This document shows positions 35,521-48,700 of a DNA stretch of 64,000 nt, piece after piece. The notes under the pieces were generated by a model. The model worked only from the letters and a program-made list of their open reading frames with translations, ran no database searches and had not been told where the DNA came from. Position 1 is the stretch's first letter, and each line of letters starts with the position of its first letter. Source of the DNA: Emydura subglobosa (taxonomy: Eukaryota > Chordata > Testudines > Chelidae); assembly GCA_007922225.1 (NCBI GenBank), contig ML679973.1, forward strand, positions 868,001 through 932,000, written 5' to 3'. The position numbers were made by a program, and so were the translations under genes.

Positions 35521-36066
35521 ACTTTTAAGAATTTACACGCTGTATCCAGTCTGAATTTGTCTAGCTTCAACTTGCAGTTATTGTACCTTTATCTGCTAGA
35601 TTGAAGAGACCATTATCAAATATTTGTTCCCCAGGTAGGTACTTTTAGACATTGATCAGATCACTCCTTAACCTCTTCTTGGTTAAGCTAAATAGACTGA
35701 ACTCCTTGAGTCAGTTACTATAAGGCATGTTTTCTAATCCTTTAATCATTCTTGTGGCTCTTTTCTGAACCAAAACTTGACTTTGATGGGACTCAAATTC
35801 ACAGCCTTTGAATTGCTCTGATTTCTCTAGAATTCCGGATGCATTATCCGTTGTGCTACAACAGTGCCATATACATTATACATCCTCTCCAGTTTTTCAA
35901 CATCCTTTTAAAAATGTGGACACCAGCAATGTGTGCAGTTACTGTAGTTTTTGGTTTCATGATGGCCATTTGTAAAATCACCTCCCTGCTCTGACTCACT
36001 ACTCCCCTGTTCATACATCCAAAAATTGCATTAGCCCTTTTTGTCACACTTTGCCAATCTTAACAG
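35521..36066 (-). mobile_element. Second CR1 copy in tandem
   Basis: The same subfamily sequence restarts at GAATTTGTCTAGCTTCAACT and runs through the same landmarks again (TTAACCTCTTC..., ACATCCTTTTAAAAATGTGG). Minus-strand ORF2 remnants include MTKRANAIFGCMNRGVVSQS. A tRNA-like sequence interrupts it at 35779-35868. Confidence 0.75.
35779..35868 (-). tRNA. tRNA-Arg(TCT)-like sequence with intron, probably pseudogene
   Basis: Reading down from 35868: GGCACTG, then a D-arm-like TAGCACAACGGATAATGCA, an anticodon region GGAATTCTA with TCT, about 14 intron-like bases, TTCAAAGG, and a T-arm-like CTGTGAATTTGAGTCCCATC. This tracks intron-containing tRNA-Arg-TCT genes, and the 90-nt length fits tRNA plus intron. 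The B box is decayed (AATTTGAGTCC for GGTTCGANTCC), and the acceptor stem has two mismatches with no closing consensus. I read it as a pseudogene. It sits inside CR1 sequence. Confidence 0.55.
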
Positions 36067-38960
36067 GTTTTATGTGTAATGCTAGCGTTATTTTGGTAGA
36101 TGACAATGATGTGGTATTCATGTCTTAAAAATACATTTTTAAAAAGTACTCTGCATCAGAATTTGCTAGCATGGAAAAAATCACTGAGAAATGTAAGCAG
36201 AGTGAGATGAGTGTGTAGTCATTAATGGCTGTAAATTCAGGTTTTATGCTAAATTCAGTCCAATTTATGATGGATTAATCTTGATTACAGCAACTCTGGG
36301 TGACATAACCATTCTTAGTGAATAATTGTACCTTAACTGCACTTTGCCAGCCTAGAATTCACTCAGAATAGTAATACACTGGGCCTGAAATATCTCTGAC
36401 ATGGAAGCTATCAGATGAAACCAGATGCAACTCATAGCCCTTAGCTAATGAACCTGACCCCCTGATTAGCTGAAGACTCCAGCAGACACATTCTTAAATC
36501 CTGCAAGAGCCTGGCCCTTGGGTCTCTAGCTGCTCAGTAGCATTCTATGCCTGCAACTATGTTTCCACTCCTGCTCTCAGCTCCTTGTTCCAGACTTCCA
36601 CTTGTGGTTTCTTCCCCCTAGTTCCTAGTTTCTAGTCCTAGCTCCTGCCTCTGCTCTGGCTGATACTCTTAACTCTGACCCCTCATTTCTGCTTCACGGC
36701 TCTTGGCTCCAGTTCACCCCCTGGACTTAGCAACTTTGCTCCTGATTCAGGCTGTGGCCACTAAGCCTAAACACCGCTGTTCCAATCACTAGACACGCCT
36801 CCTGCCATGATTATTAGGCATAACTGCCCATGACCTGGTCCTTAACAGAAGCCACTTTTGGTCTCTTGATTTTATTTAGAATAATTACCAAAAATATTAC
36901 CAGGTGTTAATAACTTAAGGGATAAGTTAATAACTGGTGAAAGAGAGCTGCCTTAACCTATTTTTAATCAAGTTGTTAACATCCTCATTGTTAATTGAAA
37001 CATCCACAGGTCAGAGTAGGCTTAGTACCAGCTGGATAACATTTGTCATGTGCTGAAGTGAAAAAGGAACTTGTCTTGCACAGGGATGGGAGATTTTCAG
37101 CATGTACACATAACATTGTACTCTCATTTCTCCATTTTAAGATCACTCCACACTCTGCAATATCTGTGCTTGTGAAACTTTGTGGATTTTGAGAACTTAG
37201 AATTTGCCAAAACAGATTGAGCCACTGGTTCTAGGATTCTTTCTCCAGCAGTGGACAATAACTGGCGCTTCAGAGAAGCTTTATAATAAGAGCCCAATGT
37301 GCTGTGTAACATAAGAATTAAATTCTGCAGCAAAACCTCCTGAATTCTGCAGTATAACGCCGCTGAAATCTGTGGCAAACTGGAAATTTTGCAGCTGTAT
37401 GTGATTCATAGAAACATTCAGAAAGTGAGAATTTTATGTTTACCATCTCAAGATTTTAAGTGATGTGTTAGAAGAGAGAACAACACCGGAGATTTGAGAT
37501 CGGCTTCACAGCACAATTTTTAAAATGGAGTTTCTCCACTGTCTTCAGTGGATTTTGGATCAAGCCCAGTAATCCCACAGTTCAGCAAATATATATGAAA
37601 TGCCAATAAACAATGACAGCCAGACTGATGCCATTCCTGTTGGTCTGTTCATTTACCCAAGAAGAGAAGATGTATATGTGCTTTGAGATCATAAACTGTA
37701 AAGTTCAAAGCTACTTGCTGGTGTTTTAGTGAAAATAGTTTTATTTCTTCCTAGCTTCTTTCCTACAAACTGTTATTCCCAAAGCTTTAGAATGCAACAG
37801 CAGATGGAGACAAGGGAGAAGAGAAGATATTCCGCAGAAATTTGAAAAGTTGGAGAATTAATGAAATGGAGAGAAATGGGAAAGCTGCCCTAGAAAGCAA
37901 GGTTTACAGAAGAGAAGGCACTTGTGCTGTGCATGGGGAGATTGTGTGGAGAGACACACATGGCAGGGGAATTAACATAAAGTTTTGTGAGGTTAGCTGG
38001 AGCAAGTCCGTTGATTATTTTTAGAAAGGAGGGGAGACAAATTATGTATTTTAACTGAGAGAATTTCAAATAAACTAATTATCTTTTTAACCTATTAACT
38101 GCTGTGTAACAGACTTCTAACATGTTAGTACTCTTTTTTAAGTTTGCAGCTACTAAAAACCCAAATCAAGTAGTCTTAAGTATCCAGTTTAACCTGCACA
38201 CAGAAGTAAGACAATTCTGTATTTTGGAGTTAGCCTGCAGTATCTCAAGTGTCCCCTGTAATAGTACTTTCATGCTGTTGCGAGTCTGAGTGACATGTGA
38301 AGTGTGTGTGAGTCCTATGAACTATTTCTGTCTTCGCTTAATAGTCTCCCCTTCTCCCAGAAACAGTCTCTGAAGGTGAGCAAGCATTTTCTATGGGCTC
38401 CATAGAGATATCAGCTTGGCAGAATAAGGTCAAGAAGTACTCTGGGCCCACATTGTTAAGACTCCTTTTTACAATCAAATGTTTCCCAAGATAGGAGAGT
38501 AGTAGAATCATGCTTCCTCATGACTAAAAACTTCAGAATTGGATTTTGGCCAGTTTCAGAATTTTTCTCATTCTTAAAGTTATACCTTCGCTGATACTGG
38601 TTGGGGTGTTCTCCTGCTTGGCTTTTGTGTTTTGACTACTTCTTAACACGTTGGAGGTGGAGCACAAAATTCTCTAACCCAGACTCTCAGCTTCCTGAAA
38701 CTGTAAGCGATGGTGTTGTATAATGATTTTTATTGACATGGGTTGATACCTTTATATTAAATCCTCTTGTATGCTGCTCTGTGTTGTATCTCTAGAAATA
38801 TAAATTCCACCCTTATAGACTTCTTTATGGATTTCTATTAATAGAACACTTCCTAACGGGTTCTTATTGTTGAAGTCAGTAGTTGACTTTCTCAACACAT
38901 TATACTGTGTGGTGGTCTGAAATTGTTTCTGATCATTGTCTCCACATTTCATTTTTCTCT
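36067..38960. other. Presumed KPNA1 intron 1, nothing firm
   Basis: A C/T-rich stretch at about 36530-36830 repeats phrases such as CTCCTG, CAGCTCC and TGGCT and may be LTR-derived. No exon is supported elsewhere. Confidence 0.3.
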
Positions 38961-38961
38961 T

Positions 38962-39190
38962 GGGGCTTGTCTACAGAGGGACACTCAGGAAAGTTAAACT
39001 GAATTAGTAAAGGGGTCAGTTTAAAACTAGGTAAAGCACATGAAATGCAGGTGTGGACTTCCAAAGTGAATTTGCTTTAACTTAATTAAAGCTATTTTAC
39101 TTCTGAATGAGAGCATCCACACAGGTTTAATGCAAAACACATTTAATGCACTAATGCACTTTAAATTAACATCTTTAGATCTGGTTTAAC
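38962..39190. repeat. MITE-like sequence with GGGCTTGTCTACA end
   Basis: The left end GGGGCTTGTCTACAG matches the terminus of the MITE at 6900, and the body has GTGTGGAC and CATCCACACAGG symmetry. The right terminus is not clear. Confidence 0.45.
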
Positions 39191-39565
39191 TTTCCTTGTT
39201 GACAGATGCTTAGATTTACCATTGCATCTCACCTAGCCTAGACTGTGCCCTTCCTTTTTACTTCTACTGACTTTCTTAATGAATTCTGCATTACTTTGTG
39301 AGCCTTTGCCTCCCCAGAGGGGGAAACTGAAAACTGGCAGTCTAATCTGAGTCAGTGGACACTTGGAATTGACATATATCTTTTAGAGTATCCAGGTTTA
39401 TTTTTACATCTTGTAGGTTATTAGAGGCTGAATATCAAGTAATAGGATAGGGTTGGAACAGTACTGGGAGGTATAGCTAGCTACAGCAGTAATAAGGGTA
39501 GAACTGGAAATTGTGTGTTCCTGAAGAGGAATCTCTTCATAAGACCCACCTCTTTTTAATTTCAG

Positions 39566-39707
39566 TATTCTAGAAACCATGACGACCTCAGGAAAAGAGA
39601 ACGTCCGCTTGAAGAGCTATAAGAACAAGTCTCTAAATCCCGATGAGATGCGGCGGCGGCGGGAGGAAGAGGGCCTTCAGCTGCGGAAGCAGAAACGGGA
39701 GGAACAG
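39566..39707 (+). CDS. KPNA1: KPNA1 exon with start codon (IBB domain)
   Basis: The acceptor is TTTTTAATTTCAG| ending at 39565. The ATG at 39579 is in context GAAACCATGA, and 43 codons end at KREEQ before donor CAG|GTACCG. The frame also stays open into the intron for some 30 codons, which is a read-through artefact. The exon encodes the basic first half of the IBB domain. Confidence 0.95.
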
Positions 39708-42700
39708 GTACCGCAGAACTCTTCTCTTGTAACTATAGCCAGTCCTCCAAAGAAGGCTTTTCTTGAAAAAGTCTTCTCTTTCCCACCCCAGTTATCCTTG
39801 TCCTGATAAGTTCATGCATAGTGGTGATTGTAGAGCAGACTTCCTTGAGAGAGAAAACCAGTTGTCCTGGTGCTTGACTGCTCCTTGATCTACTGAAATC
39901 ACACCTATGTGCTAGAGCCATGGTTCTGCCATGATGCTGACGTATGTTCACACTCTAACCCTGCTCTTGCAGATATGTTGACTAGGGATTTTAAAGTGTT
40001 TTGTGCTCCCAAATGAGTGAGAGTGAGAATGATGCTGAAAACAGTCACCTGCACTAGTGGTTTCCTGTTATCTCTGGAGGAGGCAGCCTGGGAGCAGGGA
40101 CAGTGTTGAGAACCATTTTTTTACCAGGAGCAGTCTGCTGAGTAGTACTAGATGTCTTTATTCTTGGGATCTTACTTGGTGCAGTTGGCCGACCCTCAGC
40201 TTCGACTCAGCCATAGTATCTTTAAGTCTCTTGCCTCTGGATCCCCTGTAGGAGCTTCCACTCCTGGGCAATTTTACTGTCTTTGACAGCAGTTCAGTTT
40301 ACTTCTGGGGTCTTTTCACAGTCCAGTATTACAGTCCTTTTGTCTTTAGTCCCTGACAGCCTCCCTACTTCTGGTCCCACCGCAGATTGCTGGCTGGAAA
40401 CAGCCCTTTAGGGCCTTAGTTCATATTGAGTTTGTAGTGTCAGCCTACCTCAAGTAAGTGAGGGGCGAAGAGGTTAGTGACTGCCTCAGGCTGAGCTCCC
40501 CTTGCTACTGATGCTCACTAGGAGCCCCTAGTAACCTCCCTGCTCTTGGGAAAACTCCCCCTCCTTTCTGTGGCCAGTTTCCCTCTTTTAAGTTCCACTT
40601 CTCCAAGTAGAGCATATTCTATAGGTGCCCCTAATTGGCACTGCCTGCGTGCAAGAATGCTTGTTAGCCTTTCCACCGGTGGGATGGGGGCATGCCCACT
40701 CATAGATTTTAAGGCAGAAGGGACCATTGCGATAATCTAGTCTGAACTCCTGCACATCACAGGACACAGAAGCTCACCAACCAGCTCCTGTAATAGACCC
40801 ATAATCTCTGGCTGAGTTACTGAAGTCCTCAGATCATGATTTAAAGACTTCAGATTATAAAGCATGTACTATTTACTTTAGTTGAAACCAGAAAGTGACC
40901 TATGCTGCAGAGGAAGATGAAAAACTTACAGGGTCTCTGCCAATCTAACCTGGAGGAAAATTCCTTCCTGCCCCAAATATGGCGATCAGTTAGACCTTAA
41001 GTATGGCAGTGAGACCCACCAGCCAGACACCTGGGAAATAATTCATTATAGTACCTCCGAGCCCGCCCCATGTGGTGTCCCATCTTCACCCATTGGAGGT
41101 ATTTGCTATTAGCAGTCCCAGATGGGCCACGTGCCATTGTAGGCAATCTCATCATACCATTCCCATTTATGTTTTTTGCCTCTCCTGCTCGACAGGGGAG
41201 GCTATTTCAGAAGTTTGCTCCTCTGATGGTTAGAAACCTTTGCCTAATTTCAAGCCTGCACTTCTTAATGACCAGTTTATGTCCATTTGTTCTTGTGCCA
41301 ACATTGGCCCTCATTTTAAATAACTCCTCTCCCTCCCTGGTGTTTATCCCTCTAAGATATTTATGGAGAGCAATCATATCTCCCCTCAGTCTTTGCTTGG
41401 TTAGGCTAACCAAGCTAAGTTCTTTGTCTCCTCTCATAAGGTAGGTTCTCCATTCCTCTGATCATCCTAGTAGCCCTTCTCTGCACCTGTTGGACAAACT
41501 GAAAACTTTGAAACAGATTATGTTTAAAGCCAAATGAAACTGCATCTTGGGTGTTCACTTTTGGAGCTAGATTGAGGGCTGAAAGTAGCATATTGGATTT
41601 GTAATATTGGATCAGGTCATCAATCCAGACTAGAGAAAGGATACTGGAAGTGCCAATATGAGATGCTTCAGAGGAAAGTGGGGGTGGGGAGGAGCAGGGG
41701 TTGAGGGTGAGAATCCATGTTAAATGTAAGTAAATTATTTGTGTTCATGCGAGATAGGAAAGAAAGAAATCTTTCCTGACCTCTACAGCATGACATTGAT
41801 CACTACATTCATAGATCACAGGGCATATCACTAAAGACATTAAATCAGAAAACTAATACACGCTTAAAAACCTAGCCTGCATCTTTGACTCTGACCTTTT
41901 TGGCGACTAGCCAACATTGTAGCACAATTTACTTTTGATCTTAAATAGACTGGTCACTGAAATCACTTCATGACCACTTGTTCTTGTATTAATGAACATT
42001 GGGTAACACATTAGTGCAGTGGGGCTGGCACATATTGCTATACTTTTTAGTTTTTCAGGTTCTGTTAAAAAAAAATTCCAAGAAAATTCTGAGGTGTTCA
42101 TAATGGAAATGTAAAAATTTCTGCTGGACCAAAACTCGTCTCAAATCCTTCACCCAAGTGCATAAATCTGAAGAGCATAGTATTCTTACATATTTCTAAA
42201 CTATATTAAAGTCCCCCCCTCCCCCCCTTTTTTTTTTGGACCCAGGGATGTATCTGTAAACAAATATAAAAATCTTTATTGATCTCTGAAACATTTTTGT
42301 TCTCCTAGAATTTTCCTATTTATTAAAATCCAGTGTGGTATGTTTTCTTTCATTAATAAAAATCCTTTGTGTTACTAACATCTTAAGCCTGATCTATACT
42401 ACAAAGTTTGGTCGATGCAGGGCATCTAACCTAGTTGAGCATGTGTCTACACTTAAATTTGGCTCCCACCAACATAAGTGCCCTAGTAGGCCAACTTAAT
42501 AACACCACCTCCCTGAGCGGAATAGTGTCATGGCCAGTGTATTTAGGTCAACATAGTGTGACTGTTATTTACTGTGTTACTTACTTTGACCTTAACTGTC
42601 CTCCAGCAGCTGTCCCACAATGCCCCACACTGACCACTCTGGTCACCATTGTGAACTCTACTGCCCCGGGATCCTGGAGACAGGAAGCCTACCCTATGTC

Positions 42701-45700
42701 CCCTTTAAAGCCCCTTGAATTTTTGAAATTCCTTTTCCTGATTGCCTGGCTTAGCGAGCACACCTGCAGTTCTCCATTGTTGAGTTCAACTGCCCAGCTG
42801 ACTATGCTGGCTACGCTGCCTGGAGAAGACAGGAGATACTGGAATTCCTGGGCCTGTGAGTAGAAGAGGCTGTGCAAGTACTCCTTCGAACCAGCCATAA
42901 AACCAGCAACATCTATGAGCAGATTGCTCAGGAGATGCAGGAGAAGAGATGAGACAGGAACCAATAGCAGTGCTGTGTGAAAGTCAAGGAGCTGCGGCAG
43001 AGATACCAGAAGGCCTGGGAGGCCAACAATTGATCCGGTGCCAAGACGCAGACCTGCCACATGCCAGCCTCAGTGGAGACCACACCACCACCTGCCACAG
43101 CACCCTGGATAGCTCCGAAGAGCCCGAATCACAGGCCTCTGTCATGAAAAGCAAGGTGGTGATGGAGAAAGAGTATCGTGGAGAGATGTCCAGGGGATCC
43201 AGCTGCGCAGCGAGCCAGGACCTGTTTTTGATTCCACTGCAGTCTGGCCAATCCCGCTAGTTGAGCATGGGCGAGCCCAATGCAGGGTAAGGAAAGTAAC
43301 TGTGTCATTTAATTTTAAATTACAGGGCTGGCACCCCCAAAGTAGCAGGACACTCTTGAATTATCATTAATTTACTCATGGTAGAATAGGTAATGGTACA
43401 AACAAGAGAGGTAAAGTTGCTATCTGCTTTTCATTCCGCTCTAGAGTTAGGGGCTTCGGGGGGAAGCATGCGGAGCAATTTGCTTATGTAAATAGAGATG
43501 TCCTATGAATCCTTCTGAGAGATCTTGATGAAACTTTCTTGGAGGTAATCTGCAATCCTCTGCCGAAGGTTTCTAGGGTGGGCTGCCTTATTTCTTTCTC
43601 TGTGGTAGGACACTTTCGCACACCACTCAGTGATAACTTCAGCAGGCACTGTTGCAGTACACAGGCCAGCAACATATAATCCCAGAAGGCTTTAGGATAC
43701 CCACAGCAGCTGTTCTCTCTCTACCTTTGTTACTCTCAGGAGTGAGCTATCCGCTAAAATCACCTCCTCCTGTGGAAAATAGTGTCAGTATTCAGCGCCA
43801 TTGCTCTATACTTCTAGAATCATGCAACCGAGCAATTCCTTCCCCATTTCTCCAACCTCCAGCGGGCCATACTCACTATGACTGGCGCTGTGACTGGCAC
43901 CGTGCACAAGCAATCCCAAGTAGAAGTGAGAATGTAGTACTTAAAACTTTAGGGGAGCGAGTTCATCATCTTAAATTTCACTTTCTGTAGTGAATATGCT
44001 GTATGTGTTTTATCTGCAGTTGCTGCCACTACAGCCTTCAGGGTCTACCTCTCCACACCCATGGTGTGCCTGAGTCAGATAAGGAGGAGAAAGAAGAGGA
44101 CTTGGGATGACGTGTTCCAGGAGATTCTGCAAGCCAGCACTGCAATGAACAGTGAGCGCAGGGCCTGGAGGATGAATGTTGTGGACAGCCTGGAGAAGGA
44201 AAGAGGAAAAAGGTGCAGGAAAAGGAGAGGGAGATGCAACAGGACATAACAGGCTTCTCAGGCAGCAGACACGGATACAGCAGACTCTGGTGGACCAGCA
44301 GGTTCAACAATCTCATGCTCGCCTCCCTCTGCAGCCAACTGAGAACTCAATATCGGAACCTCCCTATAGTGCCACCCGCAACATTCCATATGGCATTAGG
44401 GGCCGGTGCAGTACCCCTACCACTCCACCCAAGGGGACATTCAAGACAATTGCAGCTTCACATACACCGAGCTGTGAAAGCCATGATTGGTGTAGGTGTA
44501 GCTGAGATGGACATGAATGTTCTTTCCCTTCATAAGTTCTGTTCTCTTAATTTCTTAAGTTTATTAGGTTTTTAATGTATTTGTTTTTAAATTGCCCGAG
44601 GTTTGTTTTTGGGTTGGTTTTTTGGGGGTTTTGTTTTTGTTTTTTGCACCGATTTTGCTACAGAATAAATGTCTATTATTCGGAACATAATTAATCTTTA
44701 TTAGTTCATAACGTATGCTGGTGCTCAGCAGTTTTAAAAACGACCAGTTGCCTGTTACTGCATAGTGGCACACAACTCATGAGATCATTCCCAAACAAAA
44801 TTAATAGGTGCATTAACAATGTTATATTCCTATGTGTACAGCAATCAGCACACAATTCACACCTGGCCACAAAAGAGCAGGGCCGGATGGAGCACACAAC
44901 AACAACGCACTACTCTGGCTCACTATTAAAATGGTCTTCCAAAGCCTCCCTGAGCCATATAGCTTGTCTAATAGCCCTTGTATCTGGCTGTTCAGATTGT
45001 GCAGAGAGCTGCTCCTCCTCCACCCTCGAAATTTTCCCCCCTTTGCTTCACAGATATTATGCAGGACACAGCAGGCAGCTATAACCGCTGGGATATTTTT
45101 CTCACTCAGGTCCAAACTTGTGAGTAAACAATGCCAGCATCCCTTCAAACGACCAAAGGCATATTCAACTATCATTTTGCATCTGCTGAGCTGGTAGTTG
45201 AAGCATTCCTTGGTGCTGTTAAGGTGGCCAGTGTATGGCTTCATAAGCCATGGGAGCAAGGGGTGGGCTAGGTCGCCCAGAATCATTTCAGCATCACCAA
45301 TGGTAATCTGCTTGTCGGGAAGGAAAGTCCCTACTTGCAGCTTTCTGAACAGTCCTGTGTTCTTAAAGGTGTGAGCATCATGCACCTTCCCTGACCAACC
45401 CACATTAATATTGCATCCCTCTTGATCCACTGGCACTTGCCTAACCATAGAAAAGTAACTCTCTCTATTGATATATTCTGGGGCAAGGTCATCTGGTGCC
45501 AAAATAAGGATATGTGTGTTATCTATTGCCCCACTGCAGTTTGGGAACCCCATTGCTGCAAATCTATCCACTATATCCTGCACATTGCTGAGAGTCAGAG
45601 TCCTGTGTAATAGGAAACGATTAATGGCCCTGCACGCTAGCATGACAAAGGCCCCCACAGTGGATAACCAAATTTATTCTCAACTGACTGATGATAATCT

Positions 45701-48700
45701 GGCATTGCACGTTTCCACAGACCAATCACCACTCACTTCTTCACCGTCAGTGCAGCTTTCATTTTGGTGTCTCTGCGCTGGTGGGCTGGGACGAGGTTGG
45801 TGCACAAATCCAGGAATATGGTCTTGCTCATCCAAAAGTTCTGCTGCCACTGCTCATCATCCTAAACCTGCGATATAATGCAGTCCCACCTGTCAGTTCA
45901 TTTCTTGGGTCCAGAAGTGGCGTTTCACCATCTGAAGCTGTTCTGTAAATGTCACCAACAACCTTGAATTGGTTCGCGTGATGTCCCACAGCAATCTGTC
46001 CTCAAGGAATATTCATGTTCCCCGTGGCTCTTCTTGTGGTTCTGCAAATACTGCAGCATTGTGCACACTGTGCTTACTACGCTCGTGACAACAGTGCAGA
46101 TCTATGCAGGCTCCATCCTTCTGTCGGAGATGGAGGATAGAGAGGAGGATCAGGCGGTTTGTGGGATTTAAAAAAAAAGGCTTGACATTTAAATTATGGG
46201 ATACAGATGACATTATGAGATGGAGACAGTTGCCAACTGGGAAGTCGACCCCATGCTGGATCCCTGAATGACTCGTTTCGGCCCCATCATGCATTGGCAA
46301 AACTTCTCGAAAGACAGTGCATTGAATGGTGGCAAATTGCACATTGGGGGTACCTACCCATAGTGCACCACACTCTGCATCAATAAAAGCGCTCGTGATG
46401 AGTACGTGCACCGCTGACACAAGGAGCCAAGTATACACACACACAAACAATGTACTAACTGCAGCAGCTGCATGGTGATGTAACTTGAGTTGACATAATT
46501 TTGTAGTGTAGACAAGGCCTTAGATTTTTCAGATGAATAAAAGTTTAGAATATAATCTGCTCATCATAATGTGCTTATTTTCTTTTGCATTTGACACAGT
46601 TTGTACTCTTTTGTTACAGTCATGCTGTTGGGTTTGCTTTTCCTGCACCTGCAGGGGAAGTTGTTTTTTTTTTTAAATCTAAGGGAAAGTGTGTTTAGAC
46701 TTTTCTTGCTAGGTTTTGTTAAATTCTTTTTTAATCTACTAAATTTTGGTCTTAAATTGAGTTTGACTGTTTCCTGTAATCCACTCAGAAGTCCATTGAC
46801 TTGATTGTTGTTTCAAAAGGACATTGGAACTTTTAGTAAATATATTCGTCACAGTTCCTGAGTTAACTGCACCTCTGGTCTCCCTCATAGCTTCCTTGAG
46901 GGCACCCCTCTTAGTCTCAGGCCTGAAGCTATCACCTTTCTTGAGCCAGAATCCCATGATCATCCTCGCCTTCCAGACTGGAGTTTAGGCTGCAAACTAC
47001 TACAATTCACAGGGATCACCTCAACAGATCTGTCTTCAGTTTAGCATTTGCAGTTGTGGTCTCCCAAGGGCAATGACAGTGTTATTCACTGACCAACCAG
47101 CTCTCATAAATCAAAGTACTATTTTTTCAGAACAAAAGCATTTTAGAGAAAACATTTTAAAAACAATCAGATTATATTCATGCCTTGTTTACTAGATCAG
47201 TGTTTCTCAATTGGTGTTCCACGGAACCCTGGGGTTCTGTGGGAACTCTGTTAAGGTTTTGCGAGAAACTGTTCTTCGCTCTGCTGAGAGCAGCTGCTCT
47301 CCGTGCCGCCGAAAAAGGGAAGATGTCCCGGATTTTTCGGCGGAGGGTATCAAGTGTAAGTGTAATTTAATTGAGAAACGCTGACCTAATTGTTTGTATA
47401 TAATTTGCTTATTTTGACATTTTTTGGCCCCATATGTTAAAATACTGTTAAGAGTTTGGGGGGTTCTGCAATTATTTATCGAGTTCAAAAGGGTTCCGTG
47501 GCCAAATTTAATTGAGAAACACGGTACTAAATGATAATTCATTTTCCACATGGAGAATCTGCTAGGTTTAAAGTGTTTCAGGCCTTTTCAAAAGGGCCTG
47601 CCTTTCTTGGTCACGATTTCATGTTAGTTTTCTGATCAAGTCGTCTGGTCAGGGCTGATATTTTATGGAGGTTCAAATCTGTTGTCTGTTAAGGCTAGGC
47701 TATGTTAATCTGTGTGTTTTCGCAGAGTGGCAGGTGAAGCTTCAAAAAGATTATCTGCATTGATTCAGCATTAAGGTTTTGCATTAATTACCCCGTAGTT
47801 CTTTTAGTTCCTGCAGAAAGCATTCTTTAGCTCACCCTTTAGCCAGGAATACAATTAGTGGCAAGCCCATAAAGGTACATATAACATTTATAAATTTAAC
47901 ATAATAGTCTTCAAATATTCGAGAATTCCATAGCATCTGTCACATCTCAATATAATAGTCTTTGAATATTCTCTGTACACCTGTCACAACTTGTTTCTGC
48001 CCAATAATTAGGTGATTGTGGCTGTCTGTGCTATTGCAGTCTAGTGTGCTGTTCTGTACATATGCTAACCTTGGATTCTATACTGCTGATACTAACTCCA
48101 GGTCCTTTCCTTTTCAGTTATTCAAGCGCCGAAATGTTGCTACAGCTGAGGAAGAAGCAGAGGAGGAAGTGATGTCAGATGGAGGTTTTCATGAGGCTCA
48201 ACTGAACAATATGGAGATGACTTCTGTAAGTGAGCACAATGCTTTCAGAATGTGTGCGTGCGTGCTTTAAATGGTTGCTAAGTAGGTGGATAGTGGTGGA
48301 TAGTGGTAGATAGTGCCATAGGCAGGAATGGCACTTTATAAATGTATGGACAGGTCCTAAGATTTTACATTCTAAAATGGGCAGATACTACATACATGGT
48401 AATGGATAAGACAGATCTGTGTGTTTTCCAAGAAAACTCTGGGTAAAATGTCCTGCCTGAAACAACTCTTCATGGATTTTGTTCTTGAGGCTGAATAATG
48501 CAAAGAAATTTGCCAGTATGTGATTAAAAATCATGGTTTGTTTAGTTTGATACAGAACCCACTAGTTACCTTCTGGCCTGGAAATTTAGTGGCATAAATC
48601 AACTTGAATATAACTGCAGTGTAAGGATTGGGATAAGCAGGTGGAAAAGTGTAATGAACTGAGACGAGATTCTACTGTAAACTGCAGAATATTTTTATAT

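Larger units (their letters stand above)
42386..46519. mobile_element. PIF/Harbinger DNA transposon, near full length (4.1 kb)
   Basis: Termini AGCCTGATCTATACTACAAA (left) and, reverse-complemented, GGCCTTGTCTACACTACAAA (right) match at 16 of 20 positions. The flanking 3-bp TTA (42383-42385, 46520-46522) is the standard Harbinger target duplication. It carries the two expected genes in opposite orientation: a Myb/SANT-like protein (plus) and a DDE transposase (minus). It lies in the KPNA1 intron between 39707 and 48118. Confidence 0.92.

Noticed and set aside
36530..36830. C/T-rich stretch considered as a splicing-related or coding repeat.
   Set aside because: No frame or splice signals; more likely decayed retroelement sequence.
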